DNA of 64,000 nucleotides from Opitutia bacterium ISCC 52 (GTDB taxonomy: Bacteria > Verrucomicrobiota > Verrucomicrobiia > Opitutales > UBA2995): assembly GCA_014529675.2 (NCBI GenBank), contig CP076040.1, forward strand, positions 3,429,894-3,493,893, read 5' to 3'. A model generated the notes under the pieces. That model was given only the letters and a program-made list of their open reading frames with translations. It was not told where the DNA came from and did no database searches. The translations under genes were made by a program, and so were the position numbers. Positions 45,203 to 54,269 of the stretch are shown here, in pieces (positions within the stretch are counted from its first letter, which is position 1; every line of letters starts with the position of its first letter).

Positions 45203-46099
45203 CTAGCGCAGTTCCAGAACACGGTCCTCTTCCCGACCATACCCACGAACCTCAAGCGAGTCCTCTTTTATTTCAACGACCGAATAGGCAGTCTCGGTTG
45301 TATCCACCATACCTTTCATTGTCATATAATGAATCCCCTCTCGATGGGCGTAGTTGCCTGCATGATTGTGCCCATTAATATAGGCCTTCACGCAATCGTA
45401 TCCAGATAGTAATGATACCACCTCTTTTGCATTCCATGAATTGTGGTCATTCTCCGGGTAAACAGGGAAATGACTATACAGGATCACTTTCTCTCCTGTT
45501 CGTTCTGCTTGATCGAGCGTTTGCTTCAGCCAGCTTAGTTGCTCCACCCCCAGAGCACCATTCCACTTAGGTGAGGTAATTTGGTTTTCCGTATAATACT
45601 GCTCCGCCTTAAGATACTCAGCACTGCCTTCAGGATGAGCATGAAAGCTAACATCATTACCATCCAACACGACAAAGCGCCAACCGTGCATCTCAAAGTC
45701 GTAGTAGCGAGACGTCAGCCCCAGCCGCTCCGGAACCTTGGACTTTAACGAATCATCAACTGAGAAGTCGTGATTCCCAAGCACATGATAGTGCGGCGCT
45801 TTCAACTGATCATAGATGGGAGCCACCACCTCAAAGCTTTCAAAATCCTTATCAATAAAATCCCCAAGATGAATCACGTATGCCAGATCCATAGTATTGA
45901 GGTAATCAATACATGCTTGAAGCTTTTTCTCCGAGAGAGAATACTTTCGCTTCCCGGTCCCGGGATCAGAACAATACTGACAATCAGCAATGACCCCGAT
46001 CGAAAAGGATTTGGCAGCTGCTTCTGCCACTGACAACGAAAGCAGCACAACTGTAAAAACAGCCAGCCTTCTTTTGAATCGGGAAAAGGAATGAATCAT
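45203..46099 (-). CDS. Secreted metallophosphoesterase
   Basis: 298 residues with a signal peptide (to AEAAAKS, about 30). Metal ligands of the calcineurin-like fold are present in order: IADCQYC, HLGDFIDKD, VLGNHDF, ILYSHFPVYP and NGHNHAGNY. The CQYC variant resembles manganese-dependent ADP-ribose/CDP-alcohol diphosphatase-type enzymes. It probably cleaves phospho- or diphospho-esters outside the cytoplasm. It follows the VOC fragment by 6 bases on the same strand. Confidence 0.8.
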   Translation of the reverse strand: MIHSFSRFKRRLAVFTVVLLSLSVAEAAAKSFSIGVIADCQYCSDPGTGKRKYSLSEKKLQACIDYLNTMDLAYVIHLGDFIDKDFESFEVVAPIYDQLKAPHYHVLGNHDFSVDDSLKSKVPERLGLTSRYYDFEMHGWRFVVLDGNDVSFHAHPEGSAEYLKAEQYYTENQITSPKWNGALGVEQLSWLKQTLDQAERTGEKVILYSHFPVYPENDHNSWNAKEVVSLLSGYDCVKAYINGHNHAGNYAHREGIHYMTMKGMVDTTETAYSVVEIKEDSLEVRGYGREEDRVLELR

Positions 46100-46105
46100 T
46101 CAGGG

Positions 46106-46408
46106 TTAGCTTGCCGGAACGTTGACCTTAAAAGCAAGCTGGTTTCCTGATGGATCTTTAAAGAACGCCATCCAGACATCCACTCCATTCCAGTTCTTAG
46201 CGATGCAATGGGGAGAGTCTCCCACCGATCCCCCTGCCTGTTTCAAACGATTGTAGGCATTTTGGATAGATGCTTCGGTGTCACCCACATTCAAGTAGAG
46301 TATGGAATTCGGCGCGACTTCTTCCTTCAGGCCAATCAGCAAGGTAACGCCTCCACAATCGAAGAAGACCATCTGACCTGGGACTTCACCTGTCCTGGTC
46401 AACCTCAA
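46106..46408 (-). pseudogene. VOC (glyoxalase-like) protein lacking its N-terminus
   Basis: 100 codons of a vicinal-oxygen-chelate domain: EVPGQMVFFDCGGVTLLIGL and ILYLNVGDTEASIQNAYNRL, WMAFFKDPSGNQLAFKV with the metal Glu/His set incomplete. The first ~40 residues expected of a VOC domain are absent. The frame abuts the stop of the NHL fragment upstream. It has no good start. It is the 3' half of the deletion scar described in the findings. Confidence 0.6.
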
Positions 46409-46710
46409 GAGTTACCCAAAAAGGTTCCGGTTTCGCGATCGTAGCGCTTGATTTCATGTGTCCAACTGGCCACCAGGATATCGGAGCCGCGATCCACAAT
46501 CCCATGCGGATTGGTCAATCCAGCTTGAGTGGGGATAAATGCACCGTCACCGATTCGTTGACCGGTCTCCTCATCATACTTGTAAATATCGTGACTACTG
46601 AAACGACTGCTGAAAACTTGCGCTTGTACAGCAGATGCCAGGGCGAGAAAAAGGAAGACTGTAGGTATAAACTTCAAAGGCTGGTTTAAGCGCCATGCTG
46701 GAGAAAGCAC
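46405..46710 (-). pseudogene. NHL/SMP-type secreted protein truncated after ~100 residues
   Basis: Signal peptide (FIPTVFLFLALASAVQA) then one propeller-like segment: DIYKYDEETGQRIGDGAFI, GLTNPHGIVDRGSDILVASW and IKRYDRETGTFLG. The protein ends abruptly at GNS, where the family normally continues GTFLGxF through several more repeats. It is fused by sequence to the VOC fragment. Read as a 5' relic of a beta-propeller protein. Confidence 0.6.
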
Positions 46711-47032
46711 AGGCTATATCAAAACCAACGCTAGAAAAGCTACTTCTGCTACAAACTTTTTACAAGAACTCAAATGTTTCAAAAAACTAAGATGTGATGA
46801 GGAGCAAGGCCCAGTTCGCAAGCTGGCGCGGGAGCGTAGATAACTACATGACCAAGCGGGTTCCGGGCTGCAACGCAGCTCATCGCGCATGTTAGGTTTA
46901 GCCTTCGAAAGCGCTACCGGCGAGGTTCATCCTCAGTGAGAATTGAAATGTTAATAGTAACAGTCATAACAATCTCTTTTCTAATGACTTAAAACCCGCG
47001 ATTGCGAAGGCGTTTGAATCTATGAGGAGAAC
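46711..47032. other. Gap without genes
   Basis: This 322-base gap lies between the truncated NHL gene and the helicase. I see no gene, clear hairpin or relic; it contains mixed short repeats of no clear order. Confidence 0.5.
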
Positions 47033-48448
47033 TCAGCGGCGCCTGCGATTGCGTCGGTTTTTGGGCCTTGCAGCCACTGCGCTGGCAGGAGCCGCACTTG
47101 AAGTACTACTAGATCTCGATTCTGGCCTGCTACTGCTCGCAGTTCTCTTTTTCACAAACGACTTCTTTTTTGAAAAAGACTTTTTGTTAGATCGTTCAGA
47201 CCGACCATTATCGTTCGACTTCCTACGAGGGCCTCGAGCTTGCCGAGCTGCTTCTTTCCGCCTTGCAGCGGCCTTCTGAACTTCACTGGCTGTAGGTGCC
47301 TTCGCGGGCCAATGACTTGGTTCAAAGCCTTTAACTTCTGAAATTTCAATTTTCTTCCTAAGCAAACGCTCTATACCTTCGAAGAATGGACGCTCATCAT
47401 TCCCAACCAAGGAAATCGCCTCTCCTTCTCGCCCGGCACGACCGGTCCGGCCAATACGGTGCACATAATCTTCCGGAATGTTCGGCAACTCGTAATTGAT
47501 CACATGGGGGAGTTGAGCGATGTCGAGTCCACGGGCAGCGATATCTGTCGCAACCAGCACACGAATGGTTCGCTTCTTAAAGCCTTCCAAGGCGCGAGTC
47601 CTTGCTCCTTGAGCCTTATCACCGTGAATCGCGCTAGACTGGACACCAGCTTGGGTGAGTTTTTTACTCAAGCGATTGGCCCCATGCTTGGTCCGAGTAA
47701 AGATAAGCACCTGCTCCCAATTGCCTTTTTTGATCAGGTGGGTGGTCAGCTGAGCCTTCTGGGAAACATCACAACGGTAAGCCCGTTGCGCTATCAACTC
47801 AGCCGCCGGTTTTTCAGGCGCAATTTCGATGGAAATGGGTTTATGGAGAAACTCGCGGGTTAGTTGGCGAATCTCTTTCGAGTAGGTTGCGGAGAATAGC
47901 AGCGTCTGGCGTTTCCGTGGCAGCAGACTTATCGTCCGGCGGATGTCCGGGATAAATCCCATATCCAACATACGGTCCGCTTCATCCAGAACAAAGATGC
48001 CTACCTGATCCAGTCGACAAACTTTCTGGCTACAGAGATCGAGTAATCGACCCGGGGTGGCCACAAGAATATCGACCCCTCTTTGAAGCTCCTTGATCTG
48101 CGGGCGAATGTTTACCCCCCCGAAAACAACCAGGCTTCTGAAAGGCAAATGCTTGCCGTAGGTTTGGATACTTTCCTGCACTTGGGCAGCCAGCTCGCGA
48201 GTAGGAGTCAAAACCAGAGCCCTTATGGGATAGCCTTTGCCCTTCTCCTCTTGTTGGAGCCGATGCAGAATCGGCAAGGTGAATCCGGCCGTTTTACCGG
48301 TACCGGTTTGAGCGGCCGCCATTACGTCCTTCTTGGTCAAAACAGCAGGTATAGCCTCTGCTTGTACCGGTGACGGTGTCTGATAGCCTTTATCCGCTAT
48401 AGCGCGGAGTATTTCTTTGGATAAGCCGAGATCGGCAAAAGTGTTCAT
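47033..48448 (-). CDS. DEAD-box RNA helicase (RhlE-like)
   Basis: 471 residues. All core motifs are visible: Q motif ([14 protein letters not shown]), motif [13 protein letters not shown], Ia [29 protein letters not shown], and [13 protein letters not shown]. It unwinds RNA duplexes with ATP, and helps ribosome assembly or mRNA decay, often in cold. The last ~90 residues are Arg/Lys/Ser-rich ([20 protein letters not shown] then RNRRRR), a disordered RNA-binding tail as in RhlE. It is the only clear housekeeping-type gene in this part. Confidence 0.93.
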   Translation of the reverse strand: MNTFADLGLSKEILRAIADKGYQTPSPVQAEAIPAVLTKKDVMAAAQTGTGKTAGFTLPILHRLQQEEKGKGYPIRALVLTPTRELAAQVQESIQTYGKHLPFRSLVVFGGVNIRPQIKELQRGVDILVATPGRLLDLCSQKVCRLDQVGIFVLDEADRMLDMGFIPDIRRTISLLPRKRQTLLFSATYSKEIRQLTREFLHKPISIEIAPEKPAAELIAQRAYRCDVSQKAQLTTHLIKKGNWEQVLIFTRTKHGANRLSKKLTQAGVQSSAIHGDKAQGARTRALEGFKKRTIRVLVATDIAARGLDIAQLPHVINYELPNIPEDYVHRIGRTGRAGREGEAISLVGNDERPFFEGIERLLRKKIEISEVKGFEPSHWPAKAPTASEVQKAAARRKEAARQARGPRRKSNDNGRSERSNKKSFSKKKSFVKKRTASSSRPESRSSSTSSAAPASAVAARPKNRRNRRRR

Positions 48449-48868
48449 CTAAATAAATGTTTTTGGAATCCACCTCACGAATAGAATCTGTGCCATGAGA
48501 TGGCTTGTGGTTAAGTTGGTTGCTCTGGCTGGTCACCCATGTGGACACGATTGCCAAAAGCGGTTAGGAATTACCCTAAATAAGTTCAATTGATCACCGC
48601 AGCGCCTGGTTTTCCATGGGTGTATTTCAGGCGTCGATGCGAGAGGGAAACCCGGTAATCCTTTAATAGAAGCTGCATGGGTGAGGTGCTTTGCCTACAA
48701 TTGCAAGCTAATCCTCCGAATGCTTCAATGACACAGACAGGAAATTATTCCTTACGGAATACCGATAAGCATCGGTCTTACGGTTACATGTAACATGATT
48801 AGCATTGAATCCCACTTGATCTATTGTGATCGGCAGGATTGGATATTTGATTCACTCCTATTCCTTTA
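48449..48868. other. Gap without genes
   Basis: 420 bases between the helicase start and the sulfatase, so it carries two divergent promoters. I see no conserved element or gene. Confidence 0.5.
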
Positions 48869-50260
48869 ATGAAAAAACTTCTTACTACCCTACTTGTCTC
48901 AGCCACCCTGATTCTTGGTGTTGCCTGCTCCGGACCCGAAACAAAGGAATCCGGCAGTAACAAACGAAAGCCCAACATCATCCTCATCATGGCCGACGAT
49001 ATGGGCTATGAGACAGTGGGAGCCTATGGAGGAGCTTCCTACGACACACCCGTCCTTGATCGATTGGCAGCCAACGGTGTTCGCTTCGATCATGCGCACG
49101 CCCAACCCCTCTGCACCCCCACACGAGTCTCGTTGATGACCGGCAAATACAATTGGCGCAACTGGCACTCCTTTGGAATCCTTCCTCCTGAATCGAAAAC
49201 CTTCGGGCACTGGATGACGGCCGCCGGCTACAAAACCTGCATCTCAGGCAAGTGGCAGCTACAAAGCTATAACCCACCCGACTTCTTACCGGAGTACCGT
49301 GGCCTGGGCCAAAAGGTAGAAGATGCCGGTTTCGATGAATACTTTCTCTGGCACGATGCGCATACCGAAGACAAAGGAGACCGCTTCCCGGATCCAACGA
49401 TCAACGACAATGGTACCTATTTAACGGATACAGTAGGTAAATATGGCCCCGACCTATACGTCGATTACATCAACGGCTTCATGGAGCGCAATAAGAACGA
49501 ACCCTTCTTTGTCTACTATCCCATGGCGCTCCCTCACGGCCCTTTCCAGCCCACACCTGACAGTCCTGAATGGCCGGAGCAGAGACACGACGAAGACGGC
49601 CGCTATTACAAAGACATGGTGGATTACATCGACGTTTTGATCGGCCATATCGAAGCAAAGGTCACCGAACTTGGACTCGAGGAAGACACCCTGATCATTT
49701 TCTACGGTGATAATGGTTCGCCACGTCACGTCCGCACGCAAATGAAAGATGGCTCCATCTATCCAGGTGGCAAGGGGCACAACAACCTGCGCGGCACCCA
49801 CGTCCCACTTATCGTTTCCTGGCCCGGATCGGCCGCCAAAGGCCACGTCGTGGATGATCTTGTCGATTGCAACGATATTACCCGTACCCTATTTGATGTA
49901 GCCAACATCCCATTACCTGAAGGTGAAATCTTCGATGGCGAATCCATCCTCCCACAAATCAAAGGGCAAAAAGGCGAACACCGCGATTGGCTCTACATTT
50001 ACCACGATCCCCTTCCCGGAGTCAATAAGGAGGACCGTGTCTTAAGAAGCTGGGCCTTCGACAAGCAGTACAAACTGGTCAAGGAAACTGGCGAACTCTT
50101 CGACCTAAGAATTGACCCAGAAGAGACCTCTCCCATCGATATGGCCACCGCTAATGACGAAGCCAAAGCCGCCCACGCCAAGTTGAAGAAAATTAACGAC
50201 TCCATGGGCCAGAACTACACGCCCTGGACCTGGGCCATAGACGGCAAGGATTTGCTATAA
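48869..50260 (+). CDS. S1 sulfatase lipoprotein
   Basis: 463 residues. A lipobox (LILGVAC with Cys20) predicts a lipid anchor, so this sulfatase is membrane-bound, unlike the others here. The metal motif IMADDMGYETVGAYGG is at 40-55, formylglycine Cys82 in LCTPTRVSLMTG, then SGKWQLQSYNPP, YGDNGSPRHVRT and LFDLRIDPEE. It is intact. It is followed by a 477-base repeat-bearing gap. Substrate unknown. Confidence 0.86.
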   Translation: MKKLLTTLLVSATLILGVACSGPETKESGSNKRKPNIILIMADDMGYETVGAYGGASYDTPVLDRLAANGVRFDHAHAQPLCTPTRVSLMTGKYNWRNWHSFGILPPESKTFGHWMTAAGYKTCISGKWQLQSYNPPDFLPEYRGLGQKVEDAGFDEYFLWHDAHTEDKGDRFPDPTINDNGTYLTDTVGKYGPDLYVDYINGFMERNKNEPFFVYYPMALPHGPFQPTPDSPEWPEQRHDEDGRYYKDMVDYIDVLIGHIEAKVTELGLEEDTLIIFYGDNGSPRHVRTQMKDGSIYPGGKGHNNLRGTHVPLIVSWPGSAAKGHVVDDLVDCNDITRTLFDVANIPLPEGEIFDGESILPQIKGQKGEHRDWLYIYHDPLPGVNKEDRVLRSWAFDKQYKLVKETGELFDLRIDPEETSPIDMATANDEAKAAHAKLKKINDSMGQNYTPWTWAIDGKDLL

Positions 50261-50737
50261 TCCTGGGAACGGTGCGGTGTCACGCCATAGCGCCTAGGCG
50301 GCGGCGGACGTGTGCCTCCGTAGCCCTTAGGGCGGAGTGGTAAGCCCCAGCTCGGTATTCAGGTATCAGAGCTATCAATCTTCCTCTTCCTCCTACTCTT
50401 CCTCGAAAATACAAGACAACACTCTAATGAACCACCCGCTTTCGCCTGCGCTGAGCTTGTCGATGCGATCGAGGACGTAGAGTTCGCCGAGTTTAAATTT
50501 CCTCCGCGTTCTCAACGAACTCGGCGGTTAATCTTTCAATAACACACATAACGCCTAATCATCCTCAGAAGGCTTGATTGGTGCTTTACCTACCATCCTC
50601 GAAGGTGATCCATGGATAGTTTTTCTGGTTCGCGGAAATGAGGACAGGCTGAATCTTTGTAAGTAGTACAAAAACAAGCGGGCCGTCCTGAAGACGCTCC
50701 CCCCTGCTATTTGTTTTCGCAGACAAAGTCTAAATGT
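50261..50737. other. Gap with dispersed repeat
   Basis: 477 bases between convergent genes. It holds the third copy of the repeat seen at 14210 (50297-50346) and a short CGTTCTCAACGAACTCGGCG stretch. No gene or tRNA-like fold is evident. Confidence 0.5.
50297..50346 (+). repeat. Dispersed repeat, copy 3
   Basis: GGCGGCGGCGGACGTGTGCC, then TCCGTAGCCCTTAGGGCGG, then AGTGGTAAGCC match the copy at 14210-14278 with substitutions. It lies downstream of the lipoprotein sulfatase. Confidence 0.6.
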
Positions 50738-51682
50738 CTAGTTGGTCGATCTCTTCAGCTGGTACTTCCTCGTCTCAACGTATTCGGTTCCCTCGAGCGA
50801 TTTCCAGGTCACGGTCATCGTGTCACCAGAAACTTCACGGATCAGGTAATTGTTTCCCTGAAACTGAATAACGGTGCCGGAGCCTTCAGGTTCATAGCGT
50901 CCGGCATGCTGAGCGAAACCTTGGGCTCCCATATAAGACCGACTGATGGTTCCGTTGCTGAGATTGTCGACGCCAGCTATATTGGTTCCTGGTGGACCGT
51001 CGCCGTCTGCTCCACCGATACGCCAGAATTCCAAAACCCAGCGGGGCGAATGTTTAACAAACATGTTTCGGTGATTGCAGCCTTCCGAATCTGTGCCTTC
51101 CCAAACTCCAAGCAACGGTTCCATAAACTTCAATTCATCGTCGAGCTCAACCGTTCCACCAACGGACCGGTATTGAGTGTTGAACGCTTCCAGATCAATC
51201 TCTGTCCAGCGCCAGGTTTTTCTCCAGAACATACTTTCGTTTACTTGTCCTCGTGCAACCAGAGGGCCGGATGAAATCCTCAGTCTGCCATTGCTCGCCG
51301 CGTTGTAGTTATGCTCGGTAGCAAAATTGAAGCCGCGAATGGTTTCATTCACACCAACTCCCTTGTAGCCAGAGGCTACACGAGCCATAGCGGTTACGAC
51401 GTAATTCCCATTCGGCATCAGGGCGAGGCGAAAATGGTTGTTTTGACGTTCATCAGTGAACCACCAAGCACGTTCTCTTTCCGTTAGCTCACCGTTTATA
51501 GAAGTTAGGCTTCGCTCAACGATCAGCCCCGATACTTCATTTAGATGAAAATGCTTGGTTTCTTCAATTTTCCGTCTGGAAGGAGTGATTTCGTTATAGG
51601 TGTAGGATTGGTCCAAGAAGCGAAAGTCCTCCTGTATGGGTGTGATACCATAGAGCGAAGACGCGATGAACAGAGAGACCAC
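50738..51682 (-). CDS. Secreted protein of unknown function
   Basis: 314 residues from a GTG at 51682. The hydrophobic start MVSLFIASSLYG is short for a signal; the frame is open upstream with IIVSIVPLV, which would complete a signal peptide, but no ATG, GTG or TTG is found there. Mature protein is beta-rich: LMPNGNYVVTAMARVASGYK, WTEIDLEAFNTQYRSVGG, and GTVIQFQGNNYLIREVSGDT. No known family is evident to me. The strand is divergent from the DUF3472-like gene. Confidence 0.6.
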   Translation of the reverse strand: MVSLFIASSLYGITPIQEDFRFLDQSYTYNEITPSRRKIEETKHFHLNEVSGLIVERSLTSINGELTERERAWWFTDERQNNHFRLALMPNGNYVVTAMARVASGYKGVGVNETIRGFNFATEHNYNAASNGRLRISSGPLVARGQVNESMFWRKTWRWTEIDLEAFNTQYRSVGGTVELDDELKFMEPLLGVWEGTDSEGCNHRNMFVKHSPRWVLEFWRIGGADGDGPPGTNIAGVDNLSNGTISRSYMGAQGFAQHAGRYEPEGSGTVIQFQGNNYLIREVSGDTMTVTWKSLEGTEYVETRKYQLKRSTN

Positions 51683-51841
51683 TAGGGGTACAATAGATAC
51701 GATTATTTTTTGGGGGGTTGGGGGCTTATATTACTAGATGCGCCGTTTCAGGTTCAATCGGGTCATCGAATTAAAAATAAAGATAGCTTGATGAGAATTC
51801 ACGGTGAGGAAATGCTCAATGAGACTGATGAATTCCACTCT

Positions 51842-52618
51842 ATGAAAGCTTCAACGATCCTCATTTCGCTCACCCTATTTCTTAGTTTTTGTTTAAACGC
51901 TCAAGGCCAGCACCTCAAGGCGGCCTATGCGGTAGCTCATCACGATGTGAAGAACATCACGGCCTTTTATCGTGAAGTGGAAGTGGTCGATCTGCCACAA
52001 GGGACCTACTCGGCTATTTCGTTCACCGGTGGCTATGTTGGTCTGGCGATGAGAAACCCCCATATCAATTTCTCGATCTGGGATACCAAAGTAAAAGGTA
52101 AGATCATCGGTCAGGCGAAAATGATCAAGTCGTCCAAGATGGGAACCCCGGACAACCATCGATTTGGCCATGAAGGATCAGGTTATCACACCGAGCTGGA
52201 TTTTAAGTGGAAACCCGGTGTGCGCTACAAGGTGTATGTGGAGGTAGAACACTTGAATGAGAACACGCGTTACTCAGCCTACTTTGGTGAGGTGGCAAAA
52301 GAGTGGCATTTCATCGCGACCATTGAGCGGCCAGGTATTCACTATCTGAGAGGACCGGGAGGTTTCCTGGAGCATGTAGGCAAGAAGCTGGCGGATCAAA
52401 GACGAGCGACCACTTACTACGGAGCCTGGGTATCGGATGGAGAGCGATGGGAGCCAGTCACCAAGATCAAATATAATTTCAAAGATCCCACAACAGCGAA
52501 CGCCATATTCAAGGATAACGGAGTCACACTCCAAATCGGTCAAGGGATCCGATCACAGTACGAAAAAAACCACATCTTCGAAATCGAAGCTCTGGATCGA
52601 CCGGAGTTCCCAAACTAA
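51842..52618 (+). CDS. Secreted DUF3472-like protein
   Basis: 258 residues from the ATG at 51842 (MKASTILISLTLFLSF is a signal peptide; upstream codons to 51710 are not signal-like). The mature part contains SISFTGGYVGLAMRNPHINF, IWDTKVKGKIIGQAK, and KPGVRYKVYVEVEHLNENT, resembling DUF3472 proteins with a lectin-like beta fold. It is 132 bases before an SSS transporter gene on the same strand and could bind the sugar that is imported. The family name is from pattern memory. Confidence 0.65.
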   Translation: MKASTILISLTLFLSFCLNAQGQHLKAAYAVAHHDVKNITAFYREVEVVDLPQGTYSAISFTGGYVGLAMRNPHINFSIWDTKVKGKIIGQAKMIKSSKMGTPDNHRFGHEGSGYHTELDFKWKPGVRYKVYVEVEHLNENTRYSAYFGEVAKEWHFIATIERPGIHYLRGPGGFLEHVGKKLADQRRATTYYGAWVSDGERWEPVTKIKYNFKDPTTANAIFKDNGVTLQIGQGIRSQYEKNHIFEIEALDRPEFPN

Positions 52619-52750
52619 GCTCTAGAACCCATTCACTCTACCTACGGTGTAGACCGTCTACATCGTTCTAGCCAAATGAGAGAGAAGTTGTTTGGGTCAG
52701 AATGCTTTTCTAACTTCGATCTCCAACTCTAATTCATCTCCACGCACTTT

Positions 52751-54211
52751 ATGCCTGCTGAATCTACGTTTAATAAAGAACTCTTTCTTATCATCTTCGG
52801 TTTCTACATGCTCGGCATGGTCATACTGGGGTGGTGGGTATCGAGAAAGCAGAAGACGGGAGATGACTTTTTACTCGGTGGTCGGAAGGTGCCATTCTTC
52901 CTGGTGCTGGGAACGACAATAGCGACGATGGTGGGTACGGGGTCGAGTATGGGCGCTGTGGGCAAGGCCTACGTTCAAGGCTGGGCCGGTGCATTGTTCG
53001 CGCTGGGTGGAGCCTTTGGACTGTTCTTTCTGGCGAAGTTTTTTGCCGATGTGCGGAAGTACAAGTTCATGACCTTGTCCGAGGAGATGTCATTCTACTA
53101 TGGTGGCAATAGGCTCATCAAAGGGATCGTTGGAGTAGCCATATTCTTTGCCTCGGTGGGTTGGCTGGGAACACATATCCTTGGCGGTAGCCTTTATCTG
53201 AACTGGGTAGCCGGCATCGATATGACCTGGTCGAAGATAATCGTTGCATCCGGGTTCACCATCTACGTGATCATCGGAGGTTATACAGCCGTTGTATGGA
53301 CGGATACGATACAGGCCGTGATTCTATTCTTTGGATTTATCCTGATGGGATTTCTTTGCCTGGGTCAACTGGACGCTTTCAACAATTCGGAGGCCTTATT
53401 CAGCCCTAAATATTTTACTTTCCTAGAACCTGGAACGATTCTCGCTTCGCTTACGGTGGTCGCCAGTATCTTTATCAGTACGGCGACGGTCCCCTCATTC
53501 AGGCAACGGATATACTCGTCAGTCGATAAGGAAACGGTGCAGAAAAGCTACTATCTCTCGGCACTGATGTATCTGCTCTTTGCCATCATTCCGGTCATCG
53601 TCGGTATTACGGCTTTCAATCTCATTCCCGATATCGCCAATCCCGATCAAGCCTTTCCGGAACTCGTGACCAAGATCCTTCCGGCAGGTATCGGTATCAT
53701 TGTTTTATTGGCTGGATTGAGCGCCGTGATTTCTTCTGCCAGCTCGGATGCGATTGCTGGAACATCCATCTTATTGCGTGACGTCTTTATTCTTCTAACG
53801 GGCAAGATGCCCCCAAAGGAAAAAGCGATTCTCTACTCTCGTTATGGGGCCATGATCACCTCGGTTTTTGCAGTAGCGTTCTCGATGTTGTCGAACAACA
53901 TTTTCGACTACATCAAAGACATGGTGGGAATCGTCATGAGCGGCATGTTCGTCTGCGCGGTGTTCGGAAAGTTCTGGAAACGCTCTACCTGGCAAGGTGG
54001 GGTTGCGGCATTGGTTACGGGATCATGTACCGCTTTAATTCTAATGTTTATCCCAGATTGGAAAGCGATGTTTGGCGGGGTCACCCTTCCCTCAGTGGCG
54101 GTGTCGTCGATCTGTTGTGTGGTGGTGAGTCTGATGACACCGGCAAGCACAGTTACTGATGAAGAAGCACTGGCATCCCTGGAAAAAGAGCGGGAAGTGT
54201 TTTCAAGCTGA
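52751..54211 (+). CDS. SSS-family sodium:solute symporter
   Basis: 486 residues with about 13 hydrophobic segments. TGDDFLLGGRKVPFF and IATMVGTGSSMGAVGKAYVQ are SSS marks, as is GLSAVISSASSDAIAGTSIL (helix 8 region). It brings in a sugar, amino acid or acid with sodium. The gene ends just before a REP-like hairpin. The DUF3472-like secreted gene upstream may share a transcript. Substrate unknown. Confidence 0.85.
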   Translation: MPAESTFNKELFLIIFGFYMLGMVILGWWVSRKQKTGDDFLLGGRKVPFFLVLGTTIATMVGTGSSMGAVGKAYVQGWAGALFALGGAFGLFFLAKFFADVRKYKFMTLSEEMSFYYGGNRLIKGIVGVAIFFASVGWLGTHILGGSLYLNWVAGIDMTWSKIIVASGFTIYVIIGGYTAVVWTDTIQAVILFFGFILMGFLCLGQLDAFNNSEALFSPKYFTFLEPGTILASLTVVASIFISTATVPSFRQRIYSSVDKETVQKSYYLSALMYLLFAIIPVIVGITAFNLIPDIANPDQAFPELVTKILPAGIGIIVLLAGLSAVISSASSDAIAGTSILLRDVFILLTGKMPPKEKAILYSRYGAMITSVFAVAFSMLSNNIFDYIKDMVGIVMSGMFVCAVFGKFWKRSTWQGGVAALVTGSCTALILMFIPDWKAMFGGVTLPSVAVSSICCVVVSLMTPASTVTDEEALASLEKEREVFSS

Positions 54212-54221
54212 TCGAATTGAA

Positions 54222-54252
54222 CTGTAAGAGCGGGGTAAACCCGCTCCTACAG
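54222..54252. repeat. REP-like hairpin
   Basis: CTGTAAGAGCGGG and CCCGCTCCTACAG (12 of 13 bases pair) flank a GTAAA loop. It lies in the 58-base convergent gap between the SSS gene and tricorn, so it likely doubles as a bidirectional terminator. It shares CTGTAGGAG with the hairpin at 35541-35608. Confidence 0.65.
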
Positions 54253-54269
54253 CTAGGCATAAATTCGAA

